A stretch of 64,000 nt of DNA from Bacteroidales bacterium (GTDB taxonomy: Bacteria > Bacteroidota > Bacteroidia > Bacteroidales > UBA932): positions 1-64,000 of the forward strand of contig JAAYCA010000044.1 in NCBI GenBank assembly GCA_012744435.1, read 5' to 3'. Positions 31,301 to 40,463 of this stretch are shown one piece after another (the stretch's first letter is position 1; each line of letters begins with the position of its first letter). Made by a program: the position numbers and the translations under genes. The notes beneath the pieces are model-generated. The model saw only the letters and a program-made list of their open reading frames with translations, was not told the origin of the DNA and made no database searches.

Positions 31301-34300
31301 TGGGCGACCTCCGGCAAGCCATCCGCGACAGGATCCTGATCCTGGACGGGGCGATGGGCACGATGCTCCAGCGCCACGGCCTGACCGGCAACAACGAACC
31401 CTTCAACCTGACCCACCCCGACACGGTCCGCGGCATCCACCGCGCCTACATCGAAGCCGGCGCAGATATCCTTTCGACAAACACCTTCGGTGCCAACCGC
31501 ATTGCGCAGGCAGATTACGGACTCGCCCCGCAGGCGCGGGAATTCGCCCGGGCGGGTGCAGCGCTGGCCCGGGCAGAAGCCGACGCCGCTCCCCGCAAAG
31601 TCTGGGTGGCCGGCTCCCTTGGCCCTACGGGCAAATCGCTTACCCTCCCGCAAGACCTCTCCAACCCCGCTTTCCGCCCCGTCAGCTTCGACAAGATGGC
31701 AGAGGCTTATGCCGAGCAGGTCCGCGGCCTGCTTGAAGGCGGCGTGGACGCCCTGCTGCTGGAGACTTGCTTCGACGCGCTCAACGCCAAGGCCGCCCTC
31801 TACGCCATCAGCGGCATTCCGGAGGCCGCCGCGCTTCCGCTGCTGGTCTCCGTATCGGTGAGCGACCGCAGCGGGAGGACCCTCACCGGACAGACCCTGG
31901 AGGCTTTCTACCACGCCGTCCGGCACGCCCGGCCGCTCTGCTTCGGGCTCAACTGTTCGCTCGGCGCGGCCGACCTCGCCCCACTCGTCGCGGACATCGC
32001 CTCCTGGGCGGACTGCGCCGTGAGCTGCTACCCCAACGCCGGCCTGCCCAACGAGATGGGAGCCTACGACGAGACCCCTTCGCAGACCGCCGCCGCCCTG
32101 AAAAAGATGGCGCAGGACGCTCTGGTGAACCTCGTCGGCGGCTGCTGCGGCACCACGCCGGAGCACATCCGCGCCATCGCGGAGGCGGTGCGCGATTTCC
32201 CGCCCAGGGCCATCCCCGAACCAGATTCGCGTCCCTATGTCAGCGGCCTGGAAGCCGTTTGCCTGGACGTGCGGCAGGGCCGCTTTGTCAACATCGGCGA
32301 GCGCACCAACGTCGCGGGTTCCCGCAAATTCGCCAAACTCATCGCCACAGGCGATTACGATACAGCCCTGCAGGTGGCCGCCGGGCAGATCGAGGGCGGC
32401 GCAGCCGTCATTGACGTCAACATGGACGACGCGATGCTGGACAGCACCGTCGAGATGGAGCGTTTCCTGCGGCACATCGCCGGGGATCCGGCCGTCTCGA
32501 AGGCCGCCCTGATGATCGATTCCTCCCACTGGGAGACGCTGCTTGCCGGGCTCAAGAACGCCCAGGGCCGCTGCATTGTGAATTCCATTTCCCTCAAGGA
32601 AGGAGAAGAAGTCTTTTTAGCCAAAGCCCGCGAAATCCGGCGCCTGGGGGCATCGGTGGTGGTCATGGCCTTCGACGGGCAGGGACAGGCCACGACATAC
32701 GAACGCAAGACCGCCATCTGCGAGCGTGCCTTCCGGCTGCTCACGGAGCAGGCCGGCTATGCCCCGCAAGATATCATTTTCGACGTCAACGTCCTGTCGG
32801 TGGGCACCGGCATCCCGGAACACGCCCGCTACGCGGTCGATTTCATCGAAGCCGTCCGCTGGATCAAGCAGAACCTGCCGGGAGCGCTGACTTCCGGCGG
32901 CATCTCCAATCTTTCGTTCGCCTTCCGCGGCAACAACACGGTCCGCGAGGCGATGCACGCCGTCTTCCTCTACCACGCCATCGCCGCGGGGCTGGACATG
33001 GGCATCGTCAACCCGGGCATGCTCCGCATCTACGACGAGATCGAACCCGCGCTGCTGCGCGCCGTCGAGGATGTGATCCTGGACCGTGAACCCGCTGCGA
33101 CGGACCGACTGATCGCCCTTATTTCGTCACCTGCCGGGCTTGCTCCCTCGCGGTCGGACGGAAATTATTTTCCGGACAAGTTTGCCGGAAAACCAATTTC
33201 CGCTCCGCCCTCCACAACGCTCCCGCACGCAAGCCAAGCCTCCGGGCTCGACCCTGAATCTCCAGCCTTATCGGTCTCCGAGCGCCTTTGCAAAGCGCTC
33301 TGCGCCGGCACGGCCATCCCCGAGGCGGACCTGATGGAGGCCCTGCAGGAGAAGGGCAGCGCCGTCGCGGTCATCGAAGGGCCGCTGATGGACGGCATGG
33401 CCCGGGTGGGCGAACGCTTCGCCGCCGGCAGGATGTTCCTGCCGCAGGTCGTCAAGTCCGCCAAGGTCATGCGGGACGCCGTGGCCATTCTCCAGCCTTA
33501 TATGGAGTTCTCGGAAGGCGGCAGCGGCAAGCCACGCATCCTGCTCGCCACCGTCCAGGGAGACGTCCACGACATCGGCAAGAACATCCTCGGGATCGTG
33601 CTGCGCTGCAATGGTTTCGAGGTCACGGACCTCGGCGTGATGGTCCCCCGCGAGACCATCCTCGGGCAGGCGGCCGCCATCGGGGCCGATATCATCGGGG
33701 TCAGCGGGCTGATCACCCCGTCGCTCCACCAGATGGAGGAGCTCTGCCGCGAAATGGCCTCCCGCGGGCTCTCCACGCCACTGCTCATCGGCGGCGCCAC
33801 CACCTCGGCGCTGCACACCGCCGTCAAACTCGCACCCCTCTACGGCCACGTCTTCTACGCCCCCGACGCTTCGGCCAGTGCCGTGCTCGCCGCACGGCTG
33901 ATGTCCGACCGCGATGCCGCAGAAACCGAAGAGCATCGCAAACAGAAGGAACTGAGGGCGTTGCACGACCGCAACGCCCATTCCAAGGGAGAAGACTCCC
34001 CCTCCGCCGCAAAAGGCTCCGGATCCCGCAACCACCCCTTCCCCCCGGAGAGCTACCTCCGCGGCGCTTTCTTCGACAGCATCCCCTGCAAGGAGCTGAG
34101 CGTCGCCGAGGTGCTGCCGTACTTCGACTGGAAGCTCTTCTATGCCATCTGGGGTGTGAAAAAAGGGGACGACTCCACGGTCCAGCTTAATGCCGATGCC
34201 ATCGAGCGGCTGGAGGCCATCAAACGCGACGGGCTCTGCCGTATACGCATCGCCGCCCGCTTCGACGCCTGCCATGCCGAAGGTGACACCATTGTCTCTT

Positions 34301-34962
34301 CCTGTCATCCTGAGCGCAGCGAAGGATCTCCCTGGACCCTGCCGATGCTGCGCCAGACCGGTGCTGACGGCCGCTCCCTGGCCGATTTCGTCGCCCCGCA
34401 GGCGTATGGCTTCGACAGCCCGGCCGGTATGTTTGCGATCAGCGTGCACCGCGTTGCGGTGCACGCTGACCATCGTTCCGCCATGACGGGGGAAGAATCC
34501 CCCGACACCCCCTCCGTCGCCTTCGGCACCGAACCGCACCCCGCCTCCTGTACCTGTCCGGCATGTTCGGGCATGGACTACGATTCGCTGCTGGATCGCT
34601 CCCTGCGCCTGACCCTGGCTGAAGCCGCCTCTGGATGGCTGGATGCCGAACTGGAAAAGCAGTTGCCGAAAGGCTCTCCTGTCAAGATCGTCAAACCGGC
34701 GGCGGGCTATGCCTCCTGCCCCGACCACAGCCTCAAACGCGATATCCTTGCCCTGCTGCCCGGCGCCGACGCGCTGGACATCCGCCTTACGGAGTCCTGC
34801 GCCATGATCCCCGATGCAAGCATCTGCGGGCTCATCTTCGCACATCCCTCTGCTTCCTACCCGGAAATCCGCCACCTCCCCCGGGTAGTTCTCGACGCCT
34901 ACGCCAGCCTCCGGGGCTTCACCCCCGAAGAGGCGCAGCTCTTCCTCGGCAGCCTGCTCTGA
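31300..34962 (+). CDS. metH: Cobalamin-dependent methionine synthase, with palindromic inserts in its linkers
   Basis: A 1220-residue enzyme that transfers a methyl group from methyl-THF through cobalamin to homocysteine. Domains in order: homocysteine-binding (zinc ligands in FGLNCSLG near residue 217 and GGCCGT near 281), pterin-binding (about 325-610; [16 protein letters not shown]), cap plus B12-binding (about 660-880; GDVHDIG with lower ligand His757), and the SAM-binding activation domain (about 930-1220; [16 protein letters not shown] and [10 protein letters not shown]). Linkers hold low-complexity stretches encoded by palindromic DNA: residues about 613-660, 885-905, 1002-1011 and 1047-1070. 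Catalytic motifs are intact, so it is likely functional. Translationally coupled to metF. Confidence 0.96.
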   Translation: MGDLRQAIRDRILILDGAMGTMLQRHGLTGNNEPFNLTHPDTVRGIHRAYIEAGADILSTNTFGANRIAQADYGLAPQAREFARAGAALARAEADAAPRKVWVAGSLGPTGKSLTLPQDLSNPAFRPVSFDKMAEAYAEQVRGLLEGGVDALLLETCFDALNAKAALYAISGIPEAAALPLLVSVSVSDRSGRTLTGQTLEAFYHAVRHARPLCFGLNCSLGAADLAPLVADIASWADCAVSCYPNAGLPNEMGAYDETPSQTAAALKKMAQDALVNLVGGCCGTTPEHIRAIAEAVRDFPPRAIPEPDSRPYVSGLEAVCLDVRQGRFVNIGERTNVAGSRKFAKLIATGDYDTALQVAAGQIEGGAAVIDVNMDDAMLDSTVEMERFLRHIAGDPAVSKAALMIDSSHWETLLAGLKNAQGRCIVNSISLKEGEEVFLAKAREIRRLGASVVVMAFDGQGQATTYERKTAICERAFRLLTEQAGYAPQDIIFDVNVLSVGTGIPEHARYAVDFIEAVRWIKQNLPGALTSGGISNLSFAFRGNNTVREAMHAVFLYHAIAAGLDMGIVNPGMLRIYDEIEPALLRAVEDVILDREPAATDRLIALISSPAGLAPSRSDGNYFPDKFAGKPISAPPSTTLPHASQASGLDPESPALSVSERLCKALCAGTAIPEADLMEALQEKGSAVAVIEGPLMDGMARVGERFAAGRMFLPQVVKSAKVMRDAVAILQPYMEFSEGGSGKPRILLATVQGDVHDIGKNILGIVLRCNGFEVTDLGVMVPRETILGQAAAIGADIIGVSGLITPSLHQMEELCREMASRGLSTPLLIGGATTSALHTAVKLAPLYGHVFYAPDASASAVLAARLMSDRDAAETEEHRKQKELRALHDRNAHSKGEDSPSAAKGSGSRNHPFPPESYLRGAFFDSIPCKELSVAEVLPYFDWKLFYAIWGVKKGDDSTVQLNADAIERLEAIKRDGLCRIRIAARFDACHAEGDTIVSSCHPERSEGSPWTLPMLRQTGADGRSLADFVAPQAYGFDSPAGMFAISVHRVAVHADHRSAMTGEESPDTPSVAFGTEPHPASCTCPACSGMDYDSLLDRSLRLTLAEAASGWLDAELEKQLPKGSPVKIVKPAAGYASCPDHSLKRDILALLPGADALDIRLTESCAMIPDASICGLIFAHPSASYPEIRHLPRVVLDAYASLRGFTPEEAQLFLGSLL
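33137..33235 (+). repeat. Long imperfect palindrome inside metH (cap/B12 linker)
   Basis: Core: 33168-33175 pairs with 33185-33192 (TTTTCCGG/CCGGAAAA), continuing as 33160-33166 with 33195-33201 and, with a bulge, 33155-33159 with 33202-33207. Outer arms GGCTTGC (33137-33143) and GCAAGCC (33229-33235) also pair. The encoded residues have no counterpart in the MetH fold and lie between the pterin and cap domains. Confidence 0.7.
33956..33979 (+). repeat. Perfect 9-bp hairpin in metH, before the activation domain
   Basis: GGGCGTTGC (33956-33964) pairs with GCAACGCCC (33971-33979) around a 6-nt loop, in a low-complexity linker (about residues 885-905) that separates the B12 and activation domains. 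Confidence 0.55.
34303..34329 (+). repeat. [13 protein letters not shown] interspersed repeat in metH
   Basis: TGTCATCCTGAGCGCAGCG, continuing AAGGATCT, encodes CHPERSEGS. From memory, this word (GTCATyCTGAGCG-AGCGAAGrATCT) recurs as an intergenic repeat in many bacterial genomes. Here it sits in a loop of the MetH activation domain, just before the conserved [17 protein letters not shown]. Confidence 0.6.
34439..34504 (+). repeat. Two adjacent perfect hairpins in metH (activation domain)
   Basis: A 14-bp stem pairs 34439-34452 with 34456-34469 around a GTT loop (AGCGTGCACCGC/GCGGTGCACGCT core). A second 6-bp hairpin, CGGGGG/CCCCCG, spans 34487-34504. The encoded [19 protein letters not shown] region is a linker without a counterpart in the E. 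coli MetH activation domain as I recall it. Confidence 0.65.
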
Positions 34963-34988
34963 TTTCCTTCCCCTTCGGCACACTGCGG

Positions 34989-35078
34989 CACCTGGCCCGG
35001 ATTTACCCTCCCAAACGGGCGACCCACAGTCATATCCTTGGGGGTCGCCCGCAAACCCCGCCCCATCCGGGCGAGGTG
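34989..35078 (+). repeat. REP-like nested palindrome upstream of the RAYT gene
   Basis: Outer arms 34989-35002 (CACCTGGCCCGGAT) and 35065-35078 (ATCCGGGCGAGGTG) pair at 13 of 14 positions. An inner hairpin, CGGGCGACCC/GGGTCGCCCG, pairs 35016-35025 with 35042-35051. The right-arm sequence recurs after the transposase at 36101-36113 (12 of 13 identical). Confidence 0.75.
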
Positions 35079-35168
35079 ATAGCCGTTTGCAAAAAACATA
35101 AAACATATCCCGGCTTATTAAAGTTTAAAAATGTGACAAATGCGTTTTCCCGGCAGCGCAGTTCTTCT

Positions 35169-35176
35169 TATTTTTG
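35169..35176 (+). promoter_or_regulatory. -7-like box before the RAYT gene
   Basis: TATTTTTG fits TAnnTTTG and lies 14 nt before the ATG at 35191. No clear -33 element. Confidence 0.4.
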
Positions 35177-35190
35177 GGAAAACCGAGATT

Positions 35191-36084
35191 ATGAAAAGCA
35201 AGCACTACTATCATTTCGCCACGAAGGGCCTGGAGGACGACATCCTCTTCGCATCCGTCGAAGAATTCATAGCAGGCATGAACCGCATCGCCCTCTGTCT
35301 GTGCCGGCTCGGAAAGGGCCATCCGGTCATCGTGGTCTGTTTCTGCCTGATGGACAATCACGTCCACTTCATCCTGTATGGCCTGGAAGAGGACTGTATC
35401 CTGTTCATGGAGAACTATAAACAGGCGACCGAACTCTGGCTTCGACACCACGGCGGGGAAAACCGGTCCGGAAAAAACTGGGAGATCGGGCATTGGCTGA
35501 TCCCTGACAAGGACAGGCTCCGGACCACCATCGCCTATATCCATCGCAATCCGACGACTGCCGGCATGGCCGTCAGTCCGTCGGGCTACAGGTGGAGCTC
35601 CGCCTCCTTGATGTATACGGACAATGACTGGATGCTGGCGTTCGGCCGCAAGATCGCCACTTTGTCCATCTACGAGCGGAGGCGGATCCTTCACAGCAAG
35701 ACGGAACCTCCCGCCGACTGGATCCTTCTGCCCAACGGCTTGATCTGGTCAGGCGACTATGTCAACACCAAGGTGATGGAGCGCCAGTTCGATTCTGTCC
35801 GGGACTATCAGTTCGTCCTGAATAAACGGGTTGAGGAAGAGGTCAATCTCGAGATGTACGCCCAGTTCGTGTCAATGCCGGACGGGGAGGTTCGATCGCG
35901 GGCCGAGACTATGGCCGGCAAGCTGTTCGGGTGCCGGAAGATCCAGGCTCTGGAAGTAAAGCAAAGGCTTGACCTGGCGCAAGTTCTGAAAAAAGAGACA
36001 GGTGCGGCGACCAAGCAGATTGCGCGAATCGTCCACCTCAAACTGGCAGAGTTGGAACCGATCCTGAACCCCCGTCGGGGATAG
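35191..36084 (+). CDS. REP-associated tyrosine transposase (RAYT, Y1 HUH family)
   Basis: A 297-residue single-strand transposase-like protein. The HUH pair is His57 and His59 in MDNHVHFIL; the candidate nucleophile is Tyr116 in AYIHRNPTTAG, followed by YRWSS, the usual RAYT order. The C-terminal half (about 170-297), ending TKQIARIVHLKLAEL, looks like the helical DNA-binding extension of longer Bacteroidota RAYTs. RAYTs are single-copy enzymes thought to nick and spread REP palindromes. A REP-like palindrome lies upstream and a matching half-site downstream. ATG at 35191 is preferred over one at 35140 because it follows the promoter-like box. Confidence 0.88.
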   Translation: MKSKHYYHFATKGLEDDILFASVEEFIAGMNRIALCLCRLGKGHPVIVVCFCLMDNHVHFILYGLEEDCILFMENYKQATELWLRHHGGENRSGKNWEIGHWLIPDKDRLRTTIAYIHRNPTTAGMAVSPSGYRWSSASLMYTDNDWMLAFGRKIATLSIYERRRILHSKTEPPADWILLPNGLIWSGDYVNTKVMERQFDSVRDYQFVLNKRVEEEVNLEMYAQFVSMPDGEVRSRAETMAGKLFGCRKIQALEVKQRLDLAQVLKKETGAATKQIARIVHLKLAELEPILNPRRG

Positions 36085-36100
36085 TTTCGCAGGCGGGGCG

Positions 36101-36113
36101 TCCGGGCAAGGTG
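36101..36113 (+). repeat. REP half-site downstream of the RAYT gene
   Basis: TCCGGGCAAGGTG matches TCCGGGCGAGGTG at 35066-35078 in 12 of 13 positions, same orientation, so the RAYT gene is bracketed by direct copies of this word. Confidence 0.55.
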
Positions 36114-36119
36114 CCTATC

Positions 36120-37376
36120 CTAGGCTTCCACCCAGAGATAGATTTTGTCCCCGCGGCGGGGCTTGCCGTCGGGACATAGCTCGCAGGGGACGCGGACCGA
36201 GCAGCGGCTGCCCTTCGGCGCCAGCTCCACCGGATCGAACTCCAGGCGGATGTCGTCGGCGTCGAACTCGACCACGCCGGTCGTAGCGCCGATGGCCATC
36301 AGGCGGTCGCCGCGCCGCAAATCACCGGTCTCCACGGAGATCTCCGCCACCCCGATGCGGTCGAACCAGTTGGTCACCTTTCCCAGGTAAACCTTGCGCC
36401 GGGTGGCCTGGGTGCCATACACGGCACTCCATTCGCCCAGCCGGGCACCCTGATAATATCCGTCCCAGAAACCCCGGTTGAACACCTCTGCCAGTTCGGC
36501 CTTCAGCGCAGCGGCCAGCGCCGGCGTGTATGTCCCCTCGCAGACGGCGTCGGCCGCCCGCCGGTAGCAGGAGGCGCAACGCTTGACATATTCCGCGGAG
36601 CGGGCCCGTCCCTCGATCTTGAACACGCGCACCCCGCTGGCGACGATGCGGTCCAGGAACTCGATGGTGCACAGGTCCTTCGGGGACATGATGTATTCGT
36701 TGTCGATCAGCAGTTCGTTGCCGGTCTCGCGGTCTCGCACGTCATAGCTGCGGCGGCAGATCTGGAAGCATTCACCGCGGTTGGCAGAGGCGCCGGCGGC
36801 ATGCAGCGAGAGATAGCATTTCCCGCTCACGGCCATACAGAGGGCCCCGTGGGCGAACATCTCGATGCGTACCAACTCCCCGGACGGACCGCAGATCCGT
36901 TCGCGCACGATGGCCTCGTGGATCTCCTTCACCTGATCGAGCGTCAGCTCGCGCGCCAGCACGACCACGTCGGCGAACTGCGCATAGAAGCGCAGCGCCT
37001 CCACGTTGGAGATGGACAGCTGCGTGGAAATGTGGACCTCGAGCCCGATCTGCCGGCAATACCGGATGGCGGCGATGTCCGACGCGATCACCGCGTCCAC
37101 CCCCGCCGCCCGGGCGGCGTCCAGCGCCTCCCGCATGGCGGAGAGGTCGTCCTCGAACAGGGTAATGTTGAGCGTCAGATAGCTGCGAACCCCCGCCTCG
37201 CGGCAAATACGGACCACCTCCGGCAGGTCCTCCGGCAGGAAATTGGCCGCCGAGCGGCTGCGCATGTTCAGCCGGCCGATGCCGAAATAGACGGAGTCCG
37301 CTCCGCCCTGGATCGCAGCATGCAGGCAGTCGAAACCGCCCGCCGGCGCCATGATTTCCAGCTCCTTCCGGTCCAT
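36120..37376 (-). CDS. Peptidase U32 family protein (TrhP/RlhA-like)
   Basis: A 418-residue member of the U32 (YhbU/YegQ) family. It opens with ELEIMAPAGGFDCLHAAIQGGADSVYFG and carries the family signature EMFAHGALCMAVSGKCYLS, with cysteines in GECFQICRR and downstream CASCYRR that fit iron-sulfur or metal ligands. Known members include TrhP, needed for 5-hydroxyuridine in tRNA, and RlhA, which hydroxylates 23S rRNA; older annotations say collagenase. ATG at 37376 is chosen over a TTG two codons upstream. Convergent with the RAYT gene. Confidence 0.87.
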   Translation of the reverse strand: MDRKELEIMAPAGGFDCLHAAIQGGADSVYFGIGRLNMRSRSAANFLPEDLPEVVRICREAGVRSYLTLNITLFEDDLSAMREALDAARAAGVDAVIASDIAAIRYCRQIGLEVHISTQLSISNVEALRFYAQFADVVVLARELTLDQVKEIHEAIVRERICGPSGELVRIEMFAHGALCMAVSGKCYLSLHAAGASANRGECFQICRRSYDVRDRETGNELLIDNEYIMSPKDLCTIEFLDRIVASGVRVFKIEGRARSAEYVKRCASCYRRAADAVCEGTYTPALAAALKAELAEVFNRGFWDGYYQGARLGEWSAVYGTQATRRKVYLGKVTNWFDRIGVAEISVETGDLRRGDRLMAIGATTGVVEFDADDIRLEFDPVELAPKGSRCSVRVPCELCPDGKPRRGDKIYLWVEA

Positions 37377-37392
37377 ATTCAAGGGCGGAAGA

Positions 37393-38379
37393 CTAATAAT
37401 ATTCCTCTTCCGAGTCGTCCGCGAAGGGATCGAAAACCTCGTAGGTGGCGTCCCGCGTGATGCCGTCGAACATCACGATACCATCCTGGATGAAGGCGGA
37501 GAGGATGTTGCGGAAGATGTAGCCGCCATCGGACGCTTCGTAATAGTAGCGTCCGTCCTTTTTCTCGACATTGATGATTTCACCGCCCGTCGAGTCGTCG
37601 CTCTCGGAGCGGAAGTCCCAGAAGGCGTAGCCCTCGCCGTCATACTCGTAATCGTCCCGCAGCTGCTGGAGCATCCTGGGCGTGCAGTGCTCCTCCAGGA
37701 AGTCCACTTCGGTGAACAGGCTCTCGTTGTACATCTCCGTGATGAAATCCATGATCATCTCGTCTTCCTTTGCCGAGTTCTTATGGACGGGGACCCTGTC
37801 ATAGTCATTGAGATCTCGTATGTTCCACAAGCCGGGCTCAAGCTCCTTGGCCTCCGGCAGCGCCTCCATATAGGCACGGGCCTCGTCGGCGCTGATGTCC
37901 TCCCCATTGAGAGAAGCCTCGATCTCTTCATAGACCTGTAGCTGGTTGAAGCGCTCCACGATGCGGCTCTTCTCCAGCACGACGACCTCCGTGTAGTAGG
38001 AAGGTCCGCCGGCCGGGCCGCTCTTGCAGAAATAACCCTTGCCGTCCTTCGGCTCGCGCGTGAAAGCCTTGAAGCGTCCCGTCTCCAGGCCGATCATCGC
38101 GAGATAATCGCTGCTGACGGCATAGAACGCACCGTACTCTTCGGCGGCGTCGCGCATCCAGACTTCCTGGATCCCGTCGCCGTCCAGGTCCACATACTGC
38201 CACTTGCTGAGGGGCTCCCAGCCATGGTCTTCGTCCGATTCTTCATAGAGGCCGTCCATCGTTTCAAAATCCTCCGCCGTGGGCTCGGAAGTCGTGTTAC
38301 CGGCATTGCCCCCGCAGGCGGCAAGGGTCAGAGCGGCAAGCAGCAGCGCTGCAGGTGCAAAGAAAAATGACGTTTTCAT
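37393..38379 (-). CDS. Lipoprotein of unknown function with a Ca-loop-like motif
   Basis: A 328-residue exported lipoprotein: signal peptide and lipobox LTLAAC, with the acylated Cys at residue 22. A DLDGDGIQEVW motif near residue 64 resembles calcium-binding loops of FG-GAP or EF-hand type. The mature protein is very acidic and rich in Asp, Glu and Tyr; the C-terminus is DDSEEEYY. I do not recognise the family. It starts 13 bases upstream of the U32 gene on the same strand and 29 bases after the YARHG protein gene, so the three may form an operon. Confidence 0.75.
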   Translation of the reverse strand: MKTSFFFAPAALLLAALTLAACGGNAGNTTSEPTAEDFETMDGLYEESDEDHGWEPLSKWQYVDLDGDGIQEVWMRDAAEEYGAFYAVSSDYLAMIGLETGRFKAFTREPKDGKGYFCKSGPAGGPSYYTEVVVLEKSRIVERFNQLQVYEEIEASLNGEDISADEARAYMEALPEAKELEPGLWNIRDLNDYDRVPVHKNSAKEDEMIMDFITEMYNESLFTEVDFLEEHCTPRMLQQLRDDYEYDGEGYAFWDFRSESDDSTGGEIINVEKKDGRYYYEASDGGYIFRNILSAFIQDGIVMFDGITRDATYEVFDPFADDSEEEYY

Positions 38380-38408
38380 ATTATATGATGCATTTGATTC
38401 GGCCTGTT

Positions 38409-39641
38409 CTATTCCGCCCGCTCGGCCGCCTGGATCAGAGAGACGTTGAGCTGCTCAAGCAGCGAGAGTTTGATGCTGGAATTACTCGCGGCCGGCTTGT
38501 ACCACGGCTGCGCCTCGAAATAAGTCTTCAAGTCCTTCGACTGGAACACATAGCCGTGCGCGGCCAGGATGGCGTTGCGCATCACGCGCAGCAGCGCCTT
38601 GTCGTAGCGGTGCAGGCCGCCGTTGAGCAGGATCTCGCTGGCGAAGGCGAAGCGGCTCCGGTTGCCGGTCCAGGTCAGGTCGAAATAGGAAACAGTCCGC
38701 TCGAACCAGGGCTCGTCGTCGTTCATTTTCACTTCCGTAAACCGGATCCCGTCCTGGGTAGGAACGGCCTCCGTCTTGCCGGTCAGGTACGGACCCCCGT
38801 TGCCGAAATCGACCACGCCCGTGACCATCCCGTTGAACGTGACGGCCTTCAGGGGCATTTCGACGCCGCCGCACGTGGAGTAGACATCGCCGATGACCAC
38901 CTCTTTGCCGCCTCCGGTCTTGTAGTTTCCATTGAGCATCGCCATCCACTGATTCACGTTAAGTGCCTGGGAATCCCAGATCTGCGTGGCCTGCATCGCG
39001 TCCATCAGCCGGTTGTCCTTGTCATAGAAACAGATGACATCCAACCCGTCCTGCCGGATCCGGCGGGCGTAGGCGGCTTCTTTATACTGATTGTTGGCAC
39101 CATTCGGCCCGTCCGTGACCTCGAACAGATCCCCTTCGTCCATCGCGGGCGTCAGAATGAATTCCTGCTCCTCGCCCTCCGCCATGGCGTTCATCCGGAC
39201 GGAACCGTCCTCCGCAGGGTTGGCATCATAGACCAGCGAACCGTTGTACCACAGACTGCCCGCAGCGATATTCGGCATCGGCAGCACGAGCGGCAAAATC
39301 TTAGCGACAATGTCGTTGTCTCCATAGATCACCAAATACTTGTTATCCGGCTGGCGTACATAGTCGATATGGGTGCCGAAACCGGTCTCATACGGCGCTT
39401 CCTCGGCATTGCGGCTGGGCCGGAGGGTGAATACCCCCGGTTTTTCCGGCCATTCTTCCAGGGTCAGTTCACGATCTCCGGAGGCTTCTGCCATATAGAC
39501 GATATTGCCCGTCCGGATCTCCTGCACGGTAAAGAGGGTCGTACCGTCATAGAAATGGTCGCCCACCCTGATGGTCTGCGCCTTCATGAGGACCCCTGTG
39601 CCGAAAAGCAGGAGAAGAATAAGATACAGGGTCTTTTTCAT
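38409..39641 (-). CDS. Secreted protein with a C-terminal YARHG domain
   Basis: A 410-residue exported protein (signal peptide ending VLMKAQ). The C-terminal part has the YARHG pattern: LRVMRNAILAAHGYVFQSK followed by DLKTYFEAQPWYKP at about residues 355-390. YARHG domains occur in extracellular proteins of many bacteria and their role is not well defined. The rest (about 20-330) shows no family I recognise. ATG at 39641 gives a proper signal peptide. It lies upstream of the acidic lipoprotein gene. Confidence 0.78.
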   Translation of the reverse strand: MKKTLYLILLLLFGTGVLMKAQTIRVGDHFYDGTTLFTVQEIRTGNIVYMAEASGDRELTLEEWPEKPGVFTLRPSRNAEEAPYETGFGTHIDYVRQPDNKYLVIYGDNDIVAKILPLVLPMPNIAAGSLWYNGSLVYDANPAEDGSVRMNAMAEGEEQEFILTPAMDEGDLFEVTDGPNGANNQYKEAAYARRIRQDGLDVICFYDKDNRLMDAMQATQIWDSQALNVNQWMAMLNGNYKTGGGKEVVIGDVYSTCGGVEMPLKAVTFNGMVTGVVDFGNGGPYLTGKTEAVPTQDGIRFTEVKMNDDEPWFERTVSYFDLTWTGNRSRFAFASEILLNGGLHRYDKALLRVMRNAILAAHGYVFQSKDLKTYFEAQPWYKPAASNSSIKLSLLEQLNVSLIQAAERAE

Positions 39642-39654
39642 CGTTATAAGTGTG

Positions 39655-40407
39655 TCATTTCGATAGGACCAGCTCCACCGGGCAATGGTCGGAGCCGAAG
39701 ATTTCGTTGTGGATGTCAGTGCCCGCCACGCGGGGGGCAAGATTCTCGGAGACGAGGAAATAGTCGATGCGCCAGCCCACGTTCCGCTCGCGGGCGGCCA
39801 TGCGGTAGGACCACCAGGAATATTTGGCTTCACCCGGATGGGCGTCGCGCCAGCTGTCGCGGAATCCGGCGGCGAGCAGTTCCGTCATCTTGGCCCGCTC
39901 CTCGTCGGAGAAACCGGCGTTGAAGTGGTTGGTGGCTGGATTCTTGAGGTCGATCTCCTCGTGGGCGACGTTCATGTCACCGCAGATCACGACTCCCTTT
40001 TTCGCAGCCAGGCCGTTTACGTAGGCGCGGAACGCGTCCTCCCATTGCATCCGGTAGTCCAGGCGCCGCAGGCCGTCCTGCGAGTTGGGAGTATAGACGC
40101 ACACCAGGTAAAAGTCCGGCATCTCGAGGGTGATGACGCGGCCTTCGTGGTCGTGCTCGTCCACCCCGATGCCGTTCACCACCGACAGCGGCGTGTGGCG
40201 GGTGTAAATCGCGGTGCCGGAGTAGCCTTTCTTGTCGGCATAGTTCCAATAAGACTGGTAGCCCAGGAATTCGAGGTCCAGTTGCCCGGCCGAGAGCTTG
40301 GTCTCCTGCAGGCAGAAGAAATCGGCGTCGAGCGCTTCGAAAATGTCGGCAAATCCCTTGCCGGCGACGGCGCGGAGGCCATTGACATTCCAGCTGATGA
40401 ATTTCAT
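39655..40407 (-). CDS. xth: Exodeoxyribonuclease III
   Basis: A 250-residue AP endonuclease / 3'-5' exonuclease for base excision repair. Signature motifs: MKFISWNVNGLRA at the start, LQETKL with the metal-binding Glu near residue 36, GDMNVAHEEIDL, and the C-terminal WRIDYFLVS with GSDHCPV holding the catalytic Asp-His. Divergent from cysS, with 56 bases between the starts. Confidence 0.96.
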   Translation of the reverse strand: MKFISWNVNGLRAVAGKGFADIFEALDADFFCLQETKLSAGQLDLEFLGYQSYWNYADKKGYSGTAIYTRHTPLSVVNGIGVDEHDHEGRVITLEMPDFYLVCVYTPNSQDGLRRLDYRMQWEDAFRAYVNGLAAKKGVVICGDMNVAHEEIDLKNPATNHFNAGFSDEERAKMTELLAAGFRDSWRDAHPGEAKYSWWSYRMAARERNVGWRIDYFLVSENLAPRVAGTDIHNEIFGSDHCPVELVLSK

Positions 40408-40432
40408 AAGGCTAATATACGGAGATTTTTTG

Positions 40433-40440
40433 TATCTTCG
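40433..40440 (+). promoter_or_regulatory. -7-like box before cysS
   Basis: TATCTTCG differs by one base from TAnnTTTG and lies 23 nt before the cysS ATG. Confidence 0.4.
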
Positions 40441-40463
40441 CCTAGTTATATCCCAAATAGACC

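Noticed and set aside
33121..34500. metH as a broken gene because of odd inserts
   Set aside because: The reading frame is continuous and all zinc, pterin, cobalamin and activation-domain motifs are present and in order.
34963..35190. CRISPR-like repeat array near the transposase
   Set aside because: There is only one nested palindrome and a downstream half-site; no regular repeats and spacers, and no cas genes.
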